Source: Siphonodentalium dalli
Lineage: Eukaryota; Mollusca; Scaphopoda; Gadilida; Siphonodentaliidae
Assembly (NCBI GenBank): GCA_032622095.1
Contig: CP136066.1
Coordinates: forward strand, 10,687,784-10,751,783
Reading direction: 5' to 3'
DNA: 64,000 bases
Each line of letters begins with the position of its first letter. The stretch's first letter is position 1. The notes beneath the pieces were generated by a model. The model was not told where the DNA came from. It did no database searches and saw only the letters and a program-made list of their open reading frames with translations. This document shows positions 1-12,500 of the stretch, piece by piece. The translations under genes were made by a program, and so were the position numbers.

Positions 1-935
1 TTAGGCTAATACATGTGAATAAGCATTATAAAATGACAAAAGCCAAAAGACAATAAGCTTGATCATGTATAAGTTACATGTAGATATCAGCCATTTAATG
101 AAGCCTGTTTTAGTCCAAAATTTAAGGAATGCGAGTGTGTTAGAGCTACAACGTCAACATGGGACTGGCACCAAGTTTTTAGAATCTAAACAATGTTTAC
201 GTTAATGCCCAGTCACTTCCTTGGTGTGTTAATTTGGATGCTTGCGAGTAATTTACATGTATAGAGGCTCCAAAGACATATCCTAATTATGTGTGGTATA
301 AAATAATTGCCAGATGTTCATCCAAGTTGTTATTGTTGTCTATAAATTGACAGCTCTCCATTATAACATTTGATCCTAAATTTTCACCATTGCCGTTCAA
401 TTATTCTGGAGTTATATGTGGAGAGTGACTATCATGCATGCTCATAGTGACATAGAACAATGAGTAGATAACTACATTGAAGAAAATGATTAGCTGATCA
501 TCACAGTCTGATAACTAATTATAACTCCAGAATAATTGAACGGCAATGGTGAAAATTTAGGATCAAATGTTATAATGGAGAGCTGTCAATTTATAGACAA
601 CAATAACAACTTGGATGAACATCTGGCAATTATTTTATACCACACATAATTAGGATATGTCTTTGGAGCCTCTATACATGTAAATTACTCGCAAGCATCC
701 AAATTAACACACCAAGGAAGTGACTGGGCATTAACGTAAACATTGTTTAGATTCTAAAAACTTGGTGCCAGTCCCATGTTGACGTTGTAGCTCTAACACA
801 CTCGCATTCCTTAAATTTTGGACTAAAACAGGCTTCATTAAATGGCTGATATCTACATGTAACTTATACATGATCAAGCTTATTGTCTTTTGGCTTTTGT
901 CATTTTATAATGCTTATTCACATGTATTAGCCTAA
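1..935. repeat. Perfect long inverted repeat, 416-bp arms
   Basis: Positions 1-416 are the reverse complement of 520-935 with no mismatch that I could find, separated by a 103-bp spacer (417-519). The left arm begins TTAGGCTAAT at the first base of the window and the right arm ends ATTAGCCTAA at 935. It could be a recent foldback duplication, the termini of an inverted-repeat element, or an artefact of reading through a hairpin at a contig end. The arm may extend leftward outside the window. No coding frame lies within it. Confidence 0.9.
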
Positions 936-1140
936 TACATAAGGAATTAGAGAACATTTATTATTGATCTAAGTTGCCTTTTAATGCCTTTAATGTCAGG
1001 AACTTATCACCCATTAAACAAATTGGCATTGTTGTTATTATTTTGATAGTTTTCACATTGATGAAAGCAGATTTTCTGAATACCTGCAGCATGACTCTCA
1101 GTACATTTGAGTTGATTCCATCTTTGGGCAGACATATCGG

Positions 1141-2787
1141 CCGGATTCATCACAGGTTTAAACCTGGTCTACGTAAACCTCTAGGTTTAAACCGCCGTGA
1201 GTCAGCAAAATCCGAGGTTTAAACCCCAGACCGCAGGTCTAAGTGACGCATTCGTCATCTCTGGTTTAAACCTGGACCAGCCAGACCAGTGGTTTAGCAG
1301 TAGTGTCTCTGTATCGTCGAGATAATTAAATGTACTTTCCTAATGCGGGCCGCCTCGTTTTATTGATTGCGAAAATAAATAATTACGACAGCGGTCATAT
1401 TTTGATTGGAAATTTATAAGCGAGCAGCAGTCACACATATAAAGCGTATGGTGATAAGTTTTTGTCAATTTCAATATTGTTTTCGCATTTTATAAGCTTA
1501 AACCGGCAACTAAACCATCTAATTCGGCGGTCCAGCTAAACCAGCTTTATCGAGGCTAAACTTGAGATGACGAATCCGTCTTTTCTTCATCGCGGTTTAG
1601 AATTGTCAAACAATCAATCAAAGGGTGGAGTTGTAAATAATCTCGAGTGAGGGCGTGTCTAAGTGGCGACTGCCGACTGGCTTTATCATGTCACAGTTGA
1701 TTCATTCGCACGCGAGCTTTGCTCAGATATGGGACATGTTCTTTGGTTTTTTTGTTTGGCTTGTGACAATCACAAATACTGGTGTTTTCTACGAATTCAT
1801 TTGAAGGCTTCAACGTTTAATTTTGACACAAAAACGATGCTACTGCATGACCAGATATGCTATACACATAGTTTGCCATCCTAAACTTATATTGCTATAT
1901 GAGTCAAATTTGATAACTTATTTTGATGTAGAACATGCAACAATCTCTACTCTGGCTACGCTCATAAATTCCCATAATATTCTACCAGTTCAAAACCTGG
2001 GAACCTTTTTAATTTTCTGCATGACTGGAAATGTATGACATTGAAAAACAATCAACGCATGTAATATATTTCTTTATTAAAAGCTGTCCCTCTGCATGGT
2101 TGCCAACTTCCAACAGTTCAGATGCCGATTATGGTGTGCACTCATAAGCAAATTGCCTTTACTTGACTGGCCTATTGGTCCAGGATTGACTCGATTATGG
2201 AGATTTTATTGAGCGCCAGAGGGGCTTTGCGCACAATTTGATAATTTGAACATTTTAATTTTTTTTTAATTTACTCAAATTTAAAACAAACAAATGTTAA
2301 TTTAAATTTTAAATTTTGTTTCTTTTTAGATTCAACTCCTTACTCAATTTAACACAATTTTTAAATTCGTTTTAAATTATATTTTTCTTATTTTTAAATA
2401 ATTGTTTTTAAACCTAACGCCGTTATACCACACGAATCACCACACCCCTAATTTTATTGAAATCGGTCCAGGGATAATTGGAGAACAGTTGCGAACAGAC
2501 AAACGGACATACAGATAGACAGCTCCTATACCCTTTAATATATACAGATATGCATGTAAATACACCTAATTTTGTCTTTGCGGGTGAAGCATCTCGCATA
2601 AATCTATCTTTTGGTCCGATTGGTAAGAGGGTAGTTTGATTGCATAATCATATCACCGAATCGAGTTGTCAATTAGCTGGCAACTGAATGACAAAAACGC
2701 CCCCTTAGACCAAGTTTGGCTGGACAACCAATGTAGGTTTAAACCAGGTTTAAACTCGGAGGTTTAAACCGGAGATGACGAATCCGG
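1141..2787. mobile_element. MITE-like region with inverted ends and GGTTTAAACC motifs
   Basis: The left tip reads CCGGATTCATC followed by several GGTTTAAACC palindromes. The right tip (about 2754-2787), read inward, gives CCGGATTCGTCATCTCCGG and again several TTTAAA palindromes. I infer a nonautonomous DNA transposon of about 1.65 kb with degenerate inverted ends. The interior has no recognisable transposase. It contains an A/T-rich stretch at 2240-2412 and, at 2455-2525, a 'gaaatcggtccag...gacagacaaacgg' type sequence typical of invertebrate interspersed repeat tails. No target-site duplication was found. Confidence 0.45.
1245..1580. mobile_element. Nested short inverted-repeat element
   Basis: The ends GACGCATTCGTCATCTC (from 1245) and, inverted, GACGGATTCGTCATCTC (ending 1580) form an imperfect terminal inverted repeat of about 23 bp around a 336-bp interior. 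The same end sequence recurs at 2771-2787, so this is either a nested copy of the family spanning 1141-2787 or one of its internal repeats. Confidence 0.45.
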
Positions 2788-3119
2788 GCATCATGTTAGT
2801 TTCCAGTCTGACACCATGTAACTTTCAGTTCTAACACCTTCCTACCGCATACATTTCAGATGTAAAAACTGTGCCACCATTAATCCTTAGATGTTGAGAT
2901 AATTAGCTGTCAACCAAGGTGGTGGGGGTAAACATGAAAAACTTCAGGATACAAGGTTGAATGAAATTTTTGGATTGTTCTGGCACCCACTATACCTGCT
3001 ATATTCCTCTCCTATCTCAGACACCCATATTTCAAACACAAGTTTTTCTCTAAGAGTCAATTAGGACATACGCCCAACGTTTGATGAACATTTGTGAAAA
3101 TAGCAGGATAAGGCAGACC
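2788..3119. other. No feature recognised
   Basis: Unique-looking sequence between two repeat elements. I see no coding frame, RNA gene or repeat in it. Confidence 0.5.
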
Positions 3120-3124
3120 AAGGC

Positions 3125-3492
3125 CACCCCGTGTACGTGGTATCGCCAAACCCGAGGGTATCGCCAAACCCGAGAACAGGGGAAAGTCATTTTCACGTAT
3201 AATATATGGGGATATATTTGTTTCTCATCGTAAAACAGACAATGAACAACGTATGTGTATGTCCACATGAAGCAGGAGTATTTATCCACCCGCTGTCAAT
3301 CAGTTTTCCCAGATCAAACCATTTAATATTTGTTTGCGAATTCTTTCAATTGTGTTTTTGCTTTTGCTCACTCAAATTTTCGAGAACATCCACCCACTAG
3401 TATAGTGCCTGGACGTCCACGCTGCCAAAAACAAATGCCGGTAAATAGTTGAATCTGTCAATGAAGCATCATAGGATTGAACAAAATTTAAA
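3125..3492 (+). repeat. Left terminal inverted repeat of the 4.2-kb element
   Basis: It is similar, in reverse complement, to 6965-7313 over nearly its whole length. It differs by scattered substitutions, a 1-base indel near the tip and an indel of roughly 12 bases near 3262. The tip carries a directly repeated 18-base subterminal motif containing ATCGCCAAACCCGAG. Confidence 0.85.
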
Positions 3493-4986
3493 CAAGACAG
3501 TCAATGACTGTCGGTCGATCACCAGACTGTAAAGACTGAGAAGACTGGGACTCTGAAGACTACAAGAGTCAGTACTTGACACCATCACGTAAGACAAGTA
3601 GTTCTAAACACGGACATAGCTGGAGGTTCTCAGATGAGCTTCGCTCTTCACCTTGAAATTTTTAATTGCACACCACTGACAAATCTCCAACCTCTTACCT
3701 TTTAAAGACAACCATACTATACCACAGTACTAAGTTCACAAAAATCCTTTAGCACATCCCTCTTAGGTTTAAATTTTTATCAAAGTAGGGGGTCAAAACT
3801 CCACCCCTCTACACTCCCTCCCCATTGCCTCAAACATTGTCTCCACCCAGGCTGCCTAGAAATCAATATTATTATACCAGTACCAAACAGCATAGAGGAG
3901 AATTAAATTTCTTATCTCTGTCCCTATTAGAACAAATGTGAATCCCCATCTATGAGATCCATTCATGTAGTAATATCAATATACCCCCAATTTTTCTTTG
4001 AAAAATCAGGGTGTGATTTCACCTGGATAAGTGGTGGTTAAGAAAATAATATTGGAACAGCCAAGTCTGTATTTAGTGTGTCTGACCTTTGCAGCATGAG
4101 GTCCCCAAAAGGTGAATTTAATGACACTATTCCGCAAGGTGGACTAGCATCACCGAATTCACCCTCTGGGGACCTCATTTCCTAAACATGACCCCATTAC
4201 AACAAATCTGAACCCCAGTCACCCAAGGCCCCTCTATAACTAATATAAGCTATATAGGCCCAATGGTTCTTGAGAAGAAAATGTTTTAAGAAGTACTATG
4301 GAGGGAGAGAGTTAAGGCCCTGGCTTCGCACCTATTTGATCTGATGATCTTATTTGAACAAATCTGATTGTGAGTCACCTAGAGAACATGCACACTGAAA
4401 TATATAAACACATTCAGTCTTTAATATCGAGAAGAAAACAATTGTTGATAGACGGATGGATAGACATCCCAACAGATAGATGGCTGGAAGGACCGTCTGA
4501 CAGACAGAAGACAAATTCAATCCAATATACTCCCCAATTTTTCTTCGAAAAATCATGGTATGATTTCATATGGATAAGTGGTGGTTAAAAAAATAATATA
4601 ATGACTCTTTAAAAAGCCAGAATTGTATAATTTATAGCTCTACGATATATGTATATTCGATAAGATGATTCGGTTTCATTGTCGCGTAACGGTCTACTCG
4701 AGTGGGAACGAGTCATAAAGTCTGTAAAATAAACATGATTATAACAAATCGTCGATACGTCGTAGCGTTTCGTCCTGCATGTGTGGTCTATATACAAACT
4801 CCAAGCATGTTAATACTAAACGAATATCCGGTTAGCTGCATGCATACGAACGACAGCATTCACGTGCGTGTGATCAAGGCATCGCGTTATCATTCATTCA
4901 CCTTTTTGAGATCGCAAATCTGAATGCTGAGATGGATGTTCAATTAATTTCAATTGAAATACATTCACAATAGATATGTACACATA
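3447..4986 (+). repeat. Tandem duplication, unit 1
   Basis: The unit starts near ATAGTTGAATCTGTCAATG and is repeated almost verbatim from 4987. It lacks a block of about 240 bases that unit 2 carries at 5310-5555, and keeps about 21 bases at 4728-4755 that unit 2 has lost. Within each unit a TGGATAAGTGGTGGTTAA-containing segment occurs twice (near 4024 and 4573). The 72-codon frame at 4370-4588 is repeated in unit 2, but it ends in repeat-derived sequence and matches no protein I know. Confidence 0.85.
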
Positions 4987-6735
4987 TAGTTGAATCTGTC
5001 AATGAAGAATAGGATTGAACAAAATTTAAACAAGACAGCCAATGACTGTGGGTCTATCACCAGACTTTAAAGACTGAGAAGACTGGGACTCTGAAGACTA
5101 CAAGAGTCAGTACTTGACACCATCACGTAAGACAAGTAGTTCTAAACACGGACATAGCTGGAGGTTCTCAGATGAGCTTCGCTCTTCACCTTGAAATTTT
5201 AATTGCACTCCACTGACAAATCTCCAACCTCTTACCTTTTAAAGACAACCATACTATACCACAGTACTAAGTTCACAAAAATCCTTTTGCACATCCCTCT
5301 TAGGTTGAATTTTACAACAATTTTCCAAGCTCTCAAACGTTTGAAAATTACCAACCTGACACCTTCATGAAGTTAAATTTTGTGGCCAATTCGGTCCAAC
5401 AGTATAACCTAAAGTAGGAATATATGGACTGTTGGTTTAAAACATACATGTTGGAAAATCAACCCAAACTATGGAACAATTCTAACCTATTTTTTGTGTG
5501 AGCATCTAATCTACAACTAATGTTGTATCAGGCATGAAATATTCAACTGTTTATATTTTGATCAAAGTAGGGGGTCAAAACTCCACCCCTCTACACTCCC
5601 TCCCCATTGCCTCAAACATTGTCTCCACACAGGCTGCCTAGAAATCAATTTTATTATACCAGTACCAAACAGCATAGAGGAGAATTAAATTTCTTATCTC
5701 TGTCCCTATTAGAACAAATGTGAATCCCCATCTATGAGATCCATTCATGTAGTAATATCAATATACCCCCAATTTTTCTTAGAAAAATCAGGGTGTGATT
5801 TCACCTGGATAAGTGGTGGTTAAGAAAATAATATTGGAACAGCCAAGTCTGTATTTAGTGTGTCTGACCTTTGCCGAATGAGGTCCCCAAAAGGTGAATT
5901 TAATGACACTATTCCGCAAGGTGGACTAGCATCACCGAATTCACCCTCTGGGGACCTCATTTCCTAAACATGACCCCATTACAACAAATCTGAACCCCAG
6001 TCACACAAGGCCCCTCTATAACTAATATAAGCTATATAGGCCCAATGGTTCTTGAGAATAAATTGTTTTAAGGAGTACTATGGAGGGAGAGAGTTATGGT
6101 CCTGGCTTCGCACCTATTTGATCTGATGATCTTATTTGAACAAATCGTATTGTGAGTCACCTAGAGAACATGCACACTGAAATATATAAACACATTCAGT
6201 CTTTAATATCGAGAAGAAAACAATTGTTGATAGACGGATGGATAGACATCCCAACAGACAGATGGCTGGAAGGACCGCCTGACAATCAGAAGACAAATTC
6301 AATCCAATATACTCCCCAATTTTTCTTCGAAAAATCATGGTATGATTTCATATGGATAAGTGGTGGTTAAAAAAATAATATAATGACTCTTTAAAAAGCC
6401 AGAATTGTATAATTTTTGCTCTACGATATATGTATATTCGATAAGATGATTCGGTTTCATTGTCGCGCAACGGTCTACTCGAGTGGGAACGAGTCATAAA
6501 GTCTGTAGCGTAGCGTTTCGTCCTGCATGTGTGGTCTATATACAAACTCCAAGCATGTTAATACTAAACGAATATCCGGTTAGCTGCATGCATACGAACG
6601 ACAGCATTCACGTGCGTGTGATCAAGGGATCGCGTTATCATTCATTCACCTTTTTGAGATCGCAAATCTGAATGCTGAGATGGATGTTCAATTAATTTCA
6701 ATTGAAATACATTCACAATAGATATGTACACAATA
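4987..6735 (+). repeat. Tandem duplication, unit 2
   Basis: This is the second copy of the unit beginning at 3447. It contains an extra segment (5310-5555) of the 'ccaac...ttacaac' repeat type. The start of the unit (about 5025-5175) has a diverged relative at 31513-31660. Confidence 0.85.
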
Positions 6736-6964
6736 GTTCGAATATGTTATGGATTCATATTTCAGATGACATTCGCAGTCCAATTGATCAGTCTCATATA
6801 CACATAAAACACTCGAAAACTCATCAGAACTCCTCAAGTACTACGCATATTTACTGCACATAAGATCCGCGTTTGGTGACATCTTCGTCTGCGACGTTGA
6901 CATCTATATGGGCCGACAATGGTCCCTCCATATCGCGCGGATATTGAGAGCGACACTGAATTTT

Positions 6965-7313
6965 AAAATTCTGTTCAATCCTATGCTTCATTGACAGATT
7001 CAACTATATACCGGCATTTGTGTTGGCAGTGTGGAAGTCCAGGAACTATACTAGTGGGTGGATATTCTCGACAATTTGAGTGAGCAAAAGCAAAAACAAT
7101 ATTGAAAAAATTCGCCAAAAAATATTAAATGCTTTGATCTGGGAAAACTGATTGACAGGGGGTGGATAAATACTCCTGATTCATACGTTGTTCGTTGTCT
7201 GTTTTACGATGAGAAACAAACATATCTCCATATGATATACGTGAAAATGACTTTCCCATGTTCTCGGGTTTGGCGATACACTCGGGTTTGGCGATACCAC
7301 GTACACGGGGGTG
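6965..7313 (-). repeat. Right terminal inverted repeat of the 4.2-kb element
   Basis: This is the inverted partner of 3125-3492. Open frames here (for example minus 7181-7375) only mirror frames in the left repeat and are not genes. Confidence 0.85.
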
Positions 7314-7319
7314 AAGGCT

Positions 7320-8682
7320 GTGAAATATTTTAAATAGCCATCCGGATGAATTCTTATCAAATCATGTAAGCTCAATGAAAAGCGCCAGAAATCTCAGAAA
7401 ATCACAAAACGCTCATTATTAATAAACTTGTCAAATAAGGTGAGCATCCATACCTGGGTTACCCGCACCAGTACATGTATATATATATGCATCGAAGAAG
7501 TGTTGAGAGCACCATTCTCTCTAACGTAGTGACTAGCCCTGGCTAGATGTCCAAATGGCAAATGGTCACCCAGTTAATGTTTTAATTATATCAATTTCCA
7601 TCTGCAGTCTGTTCCATTAGCCAATAACAAGTTATCGTTGAACTTATATTCTTTGCAAATAGCAGAAACACAGGGGCTTTTAAAGCATTCGCTGCTCCAC
7701 CACACCCATGCACTGCCATTATGTGATGTACCCACTAGTATATATGAGACCCATGCATATGTAGCGTGAGAGGGTTAACTAATTGTAAAATCTTTCTAAT
7801 TAAGTTCTATGTTCGCCCTATTTTACGTAATTTTACTTTCCTAATGTTCATCGCGATTTATATCGTAAATCTATTCGTCGCATTCGTAATATTTGATCAG
7901 TTTGATCCGTTTTATTTCACAGATCGCTTTGCTGATCTGGCACTTTCATAATGTAAATATTACGGGAAATCCTACGTGCCGCGTGATGTTGGTAGACGAA
8001 GATGGCAATCAGTTGAGATGCGGTTACGAAATTTTATCCGCGATTACGTTATGGGACCGGAGACGTCCAGGTAGCGATATTGGCATTAATGAACTATCGT
8101 TTTGAAGTTTAATGGCGGACTTTTACGAAAGTGTCTCGACTGCGTTGTATTTTGCTGTCATCACATTATTATTGCAATGATGATTATGTGCAGTTTATTT
8201 TAACTTTTGCACTGCAGCGTAATGGTAATTTAGGTGTTTGTTGTTATTTATTATACGATTATTTATTATTTTATGACAGCGATAATCCGATTGTTGGCAA
8301 AAACAAGGTCAAACTCAAACTTTGAAATTGAATTGCATGTATTGTTATAGTATGATGTACTACGTAGGTCAACATGAGCGCTTTCGCAGATTGCTGCCAC
8401 CCAGTAGAAGGGTACGCACTACGTTCATAACTGAACTAAATTGCATGATGCCTTGATGCAATCGCATAACTTAGATTAGAAATGATGTCAGTGAGTCACT
8501 GAGTGTACACTTGATATTGCAAAGTGCACCCTCTTGAATAGCTTGATTCACTATGTAGATCGATATTCATACATGTACTTAATTGTTTTAACTTTTATTA
8601 GTATTGATATAAAATAGTTCCAACCAATGAGAATGTCAGTCCAAATGACTGAAAGACAACACAAAATCACATTAAATTTAAA
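7320..8682. other. No supported gene
   Basis: Several short frames occur (plus 7766-7951, 7893-8105, 8131-8325) without recognisable domains. The segment around 7970-8105 reads as a moderately polar peptide preceded by a pyrimidine-rich TTTATTTCACAG that could be a 3' splice site at 7921. I cannot support an exon from that alone. Confidence 0.3.
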
Positions 8683-8875
8683 TACTAGATCTAGTAGCCT
8701 ACTACGTACTTAGTAGTTAGTACTAGTATAGTAGTATAATTACTATCAATTGGTTATTATTACCAAAAAATACTAGTAATACTACACAGTGCACTCTATT
8801 ACTCCATTTATACTAGTAACTAGCCTAGTATATGTTGTATACATATATACTACTACTAGTACTAGTTGGAAATTA
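8683..8875. repeat. ACTAGT/TAGTA-rich cryptic simple sequence
   Basis: Roughly 190 bases dominated by ACTAGT, TAGTA and TACTA words, many of them palindromic, without strict periodicity. It is probably an expanded and degraded simple repeat. Confidence 0.6.
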
Positions 8876-11504
8876 AACTATCAAATTTCAACCTATTCCT
8901 TGATTTACAATTCCAACTAATTTTGTGTCAGCCATTTAACTCTTTAATTCCCACACTAGCTGTTATAAGCCACCCATGCATCTCCCTGCAGCTATAACAT
9001 AATACCGACGGTGTGTTCCCGGGCATATATCAAGTACCAGACGCTATTTCCCAATAAGTTTTGGCTTGTCAGAAAGTATCCCTTTGCTCCATAAATGGTG
9101 GTAAACCTGTTACTGTGTTGAGGCAGTGAAGGTAATATGTTAGAGTGACAGCTCCAACTGGGGATAATGACCGTAAGCCGGGACGTGTGTCGTAATATGA
9201 GAACAATCGACACCTGTGTATAAGAGCCCCGGGCAAGCAAGTATCTTCGACATTTCTGTTGGGATTAGTTCAATATCAGTATATAAAAATATATGTATTG
9301 TGCGTTTCGTCAGCTCTGAAATGTTGCTTTTAATATTCCATACAAAATGTCATCATTTACTCAGATTACATGGGGTGAAGTGACCACGACGTGTTTGCAC
9401 ACGAATGTCACATTGTGACAATAAAATATGTCTTATACAAATGATCCTTGTTCAGGATTTAGACTCGTCTTATTTTGGAAAAAGTCACCAACTCCCAAAG
9501 ATATTTTGTAAACAATTCAAAGCAAATGTGTTTTGTTTTCTTCTAATAATTAATACCAGAAATATCTCATGATATGGCTCAAGGACTAAATTTCGCGACC
9601 AACTTGTCGTCAACAAATGTACATTGTTTCTGGCGATAATGAGTTTCTGTTGTTACTGCGAGAAAAAATGTATTTCCGCTGGCGAAAAGTCCAGCTAGTC
9701 GGTCGCGAAAATAATCAAATATATTTGTCCGGTATCAATTCAGAACGCTAGATATCCTCTATTTCGTTCAGCCAAAATAACGCGATGTCGCACTATACGA
9801 AATTCAAGTGAGGTTTTAAAATATATTTTCAGAACAGTGATGTTTGCGATTGTTTATTACTATAAACTAACATGCAAATGTAACATTTAACAGAAGTAAT
9901 AATATAGAACATACACATACAATTCAATTATAATTATTATTCATTGGTAATTCGCTCTACATACATAAGTATGTTCCGCTTCCAGAGTGCGTAATGCTTA
10001 CGTGTATATACCGCACGGCTTCTGATTTATTAGCACAAATCAATGGTAATCTAATCGTGATGCAGGCTAGATCATAGGTATATACGTGTATGTCATTGGT
10101 TTTATGGCGCGTTGTCTAATTACTCAATATCAACTTTGATTTCGACTTCGAAAACACCTATTATATAACACGTCGTGCTTGGAAGTTCATCTTCGTGCAA
10201 ACACTGTATGGCATCACCATTTAAAATTTAGCATTATATAATATAAGAGAAATTTGAAACAATCCATATACAGGTATATATGTGTACGAATACACACTAT
10301 TTTATCACATACGTCAGAAACACATACCAACATTATCAGAAAAAGGACCGCACAATGTACACGTTTCCTTTTACTCAAAAACCAAACATGTTTGAGAAAA
10401 TAGTTTGTGAACTCTTCGATCAAGCAAATTGTAACGTCCGACTGAAACATGCATGATGTAACACCAGCCATTTGATGTTAAGCGGTTTGAAACAATAATA
10501 CATAACTGTAGCTGAGTTGTCGTGTGTCCACCCCTGGTCAAGTTGGCATGCTAATATACTATGATGCCGGTGGTCATGTTGAATTGCCATGATGCGGGTA
10601 GTGCAAACTGATTCCGTTACGAAAAAGTACCGTTATTTTTCTAAAGTTGTAATTTTCACGGTGATTGGATCACTAGAGCGATTTGATAAAACAAAAACAT
10701 TCAAGAACATATATATTTTTGAAAAATATAATAATAACTGCGCTGGTGTTTCTAAAACGACGCAAATAGCGATCTTGGTTATAGTCGATTTTCAACTAAT
10801 GCAACCATTATTAAAGTCACGGGCGACATCCGTTGCAGAAATATTTATATTTGTTCAAATCGGCATCGACAGAATGAACGCCAACATACATGTATATACA
10901 GTTCAACTAATATGCCAAACATAATCAGCGCGTAAATAGTATATTGTCGTCAAGACGTACAATGGTGTACGTAAATAACGTAACAGACAGGTTATTCATA
11001 CAAAAATGATATAAACGCTCTTTATTATTTCCAAATCAGGAAAACAGTAACAAACAACGCGCTTTATGTGTGTCATATCCAGATCTAAACAAAAGCAATG
11101 AAACGTAATATTTTTGCTTTTGTTTACATAACAAAGGGGAACAAATTGACAATAACATACTGTTATGCCATATTTCTGATTGGTATAAGAACAAAGTCTG
11201 TCCATATCTTACTATTCCTTCTGTTTATGGTGGTTTTTCAAGGATATGAATGTTTTAACACCATATACCCACCGCGAACGCCACCCGTATCTTTAAAAAT
11301 ATTTCCAAATAAATTTGTTTTTGAATGTTATAATTTGGTTTGAAATTATAACTGAGTCAAATCGTGCAATTCACCAAATTTGAAATTATATCATGAAATG
11401 TGTTGCGTGAACAATTAATATAATTGGATAGTTTGAATGTTAACTGAGTATAGCAATATACATTCGATACACATTGGGTTCTCTATGATGTCCATGCACT
11501 ATAT
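8876..11504. other. No feature recognised
   Basis: A/T-rich sequence with no recognisable coding, RNA or repeat structure apart from a fragment resembling the 'caactaattttgtgtcagcc' repeat type near 8900. The 111-codon frame at 10589-10924 has no domain I recognise and looks random in composition. Confidence 0.4.
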
Positions 11505-12463
11505 ATCTCACTAGAAGGTGACCCGACTTCGTCCGGGCTTTGACCTTGAATTGTCTATTTTGAAGGCCAAGGTCTCGTGGGGTCACGATTTGACCCGTCC
11601 AAAACACTGCCCGAACAAAAGTACCCGACAAATGTACCCGTCGAAATCCACCCGGTTTTACCCGATTTGACCTTGAATTGATCATTTTGAAGGTCAAGGT
11701 CAGGTCGGGGTCACGATTTGACCCGTCCAAAACACCCAGTGGACAAAAGTAAAATAAAATTTCGTCGAAATACCATCAAAATTGGCGATTTGACCTTGAA
11801 TTGATCGATTTCAAGGTCAATGTCACGTCGCACGGGCAAATGAATATGCTTATGAGACTCCCCATACGAAAGTACCCCCACATACCAAGTTTCATCGAAA
11901 TCCCGTGATATTCAGGCGTTTGACCTTGAAATGACCCGATTTCAAGGCCAAGGTCACGTCGCACGGGCAAATTAATATGCTTATGAGACTTCCCATACGA
12001 AAGTACCCCCACATACCAAATTTTCGTCAAAATCCCGTGATATTCGGGCGTTTGACCTTGAAATGACCCGATTTCAAGGCCAAGGTCACGTCGCACGGGC
12101 AAATTAATATGCTTATGAGACTCCCCATACGAAAGTACCCCCACATACCAAATTTTCGTCAAAATCCCGTGATATTCGGGCGTTTGACCTTGAAATGACC
12201 CGATTTCAAGGTCAAGGTCACGTCGCACGGGCAAATTAATAGGTTTATGCCACTCCCCGGCCGAAAATACACCCACATACCAAGTTTCATCGAAATCCCG
12301 TGATATTCGGACGTTTGACCTTGAAATTACCCGATTTCACAGTCAAGGTCACGTCGCACGGGCAAATTAATAGGCCCATGTCACTCCCCGGCCGAAAATA
12401 CCCACACATACTAAGTTTCATCGAAATCGGCTCGGCCGTTTTTGAGTCCATCGATTACAGACA

Positions 12464-12500
<37 letters not shown>

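Larger units (their letters stand above)
3125..7313. mobile_element. 4.2-kb nonautonomous element, long TIRs, 5-bp TSD
   Basis: Both ends begin CACCCC(C)GTGTACGTGG, followed by two copies of a GGTATCGCCAAACCCGAG-like motif, in inverted orientation. The left TIR covers 3125-3492 and the right 6965-7313, with small indels. The pentamer AAGGC lies directly outside each end (3120-3124 and 7314-7318), a plausible target-site duplication. The interior consists of two tandem copies of a 1.5-1.7-kb unit plus about 230 unique bases. No transposase is visible, so it would depend on a partner. A CAC-starting terminus with a 5-bp duplication is also seen in Transib-type elements, but the terminus does not match their consensus, so I do not assign a superfamily. 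Confidence 0.75.

Noticed and set aside
4370-4588. 72-codon frame conserved in both tandem units (also 6152-6370)
   Set aside because: The units are nearly identical at DNA level, so conservation carries no coding signal, and the frame ends in repeat tail sequence.
11776-12276. 166-codon minus frame with 44-residue internal repeats
   Set aside because: It follows from a 132-bp tandem DNA unit. The same repeat elsewhere breaks the frame, and the flanks are repeat tails.
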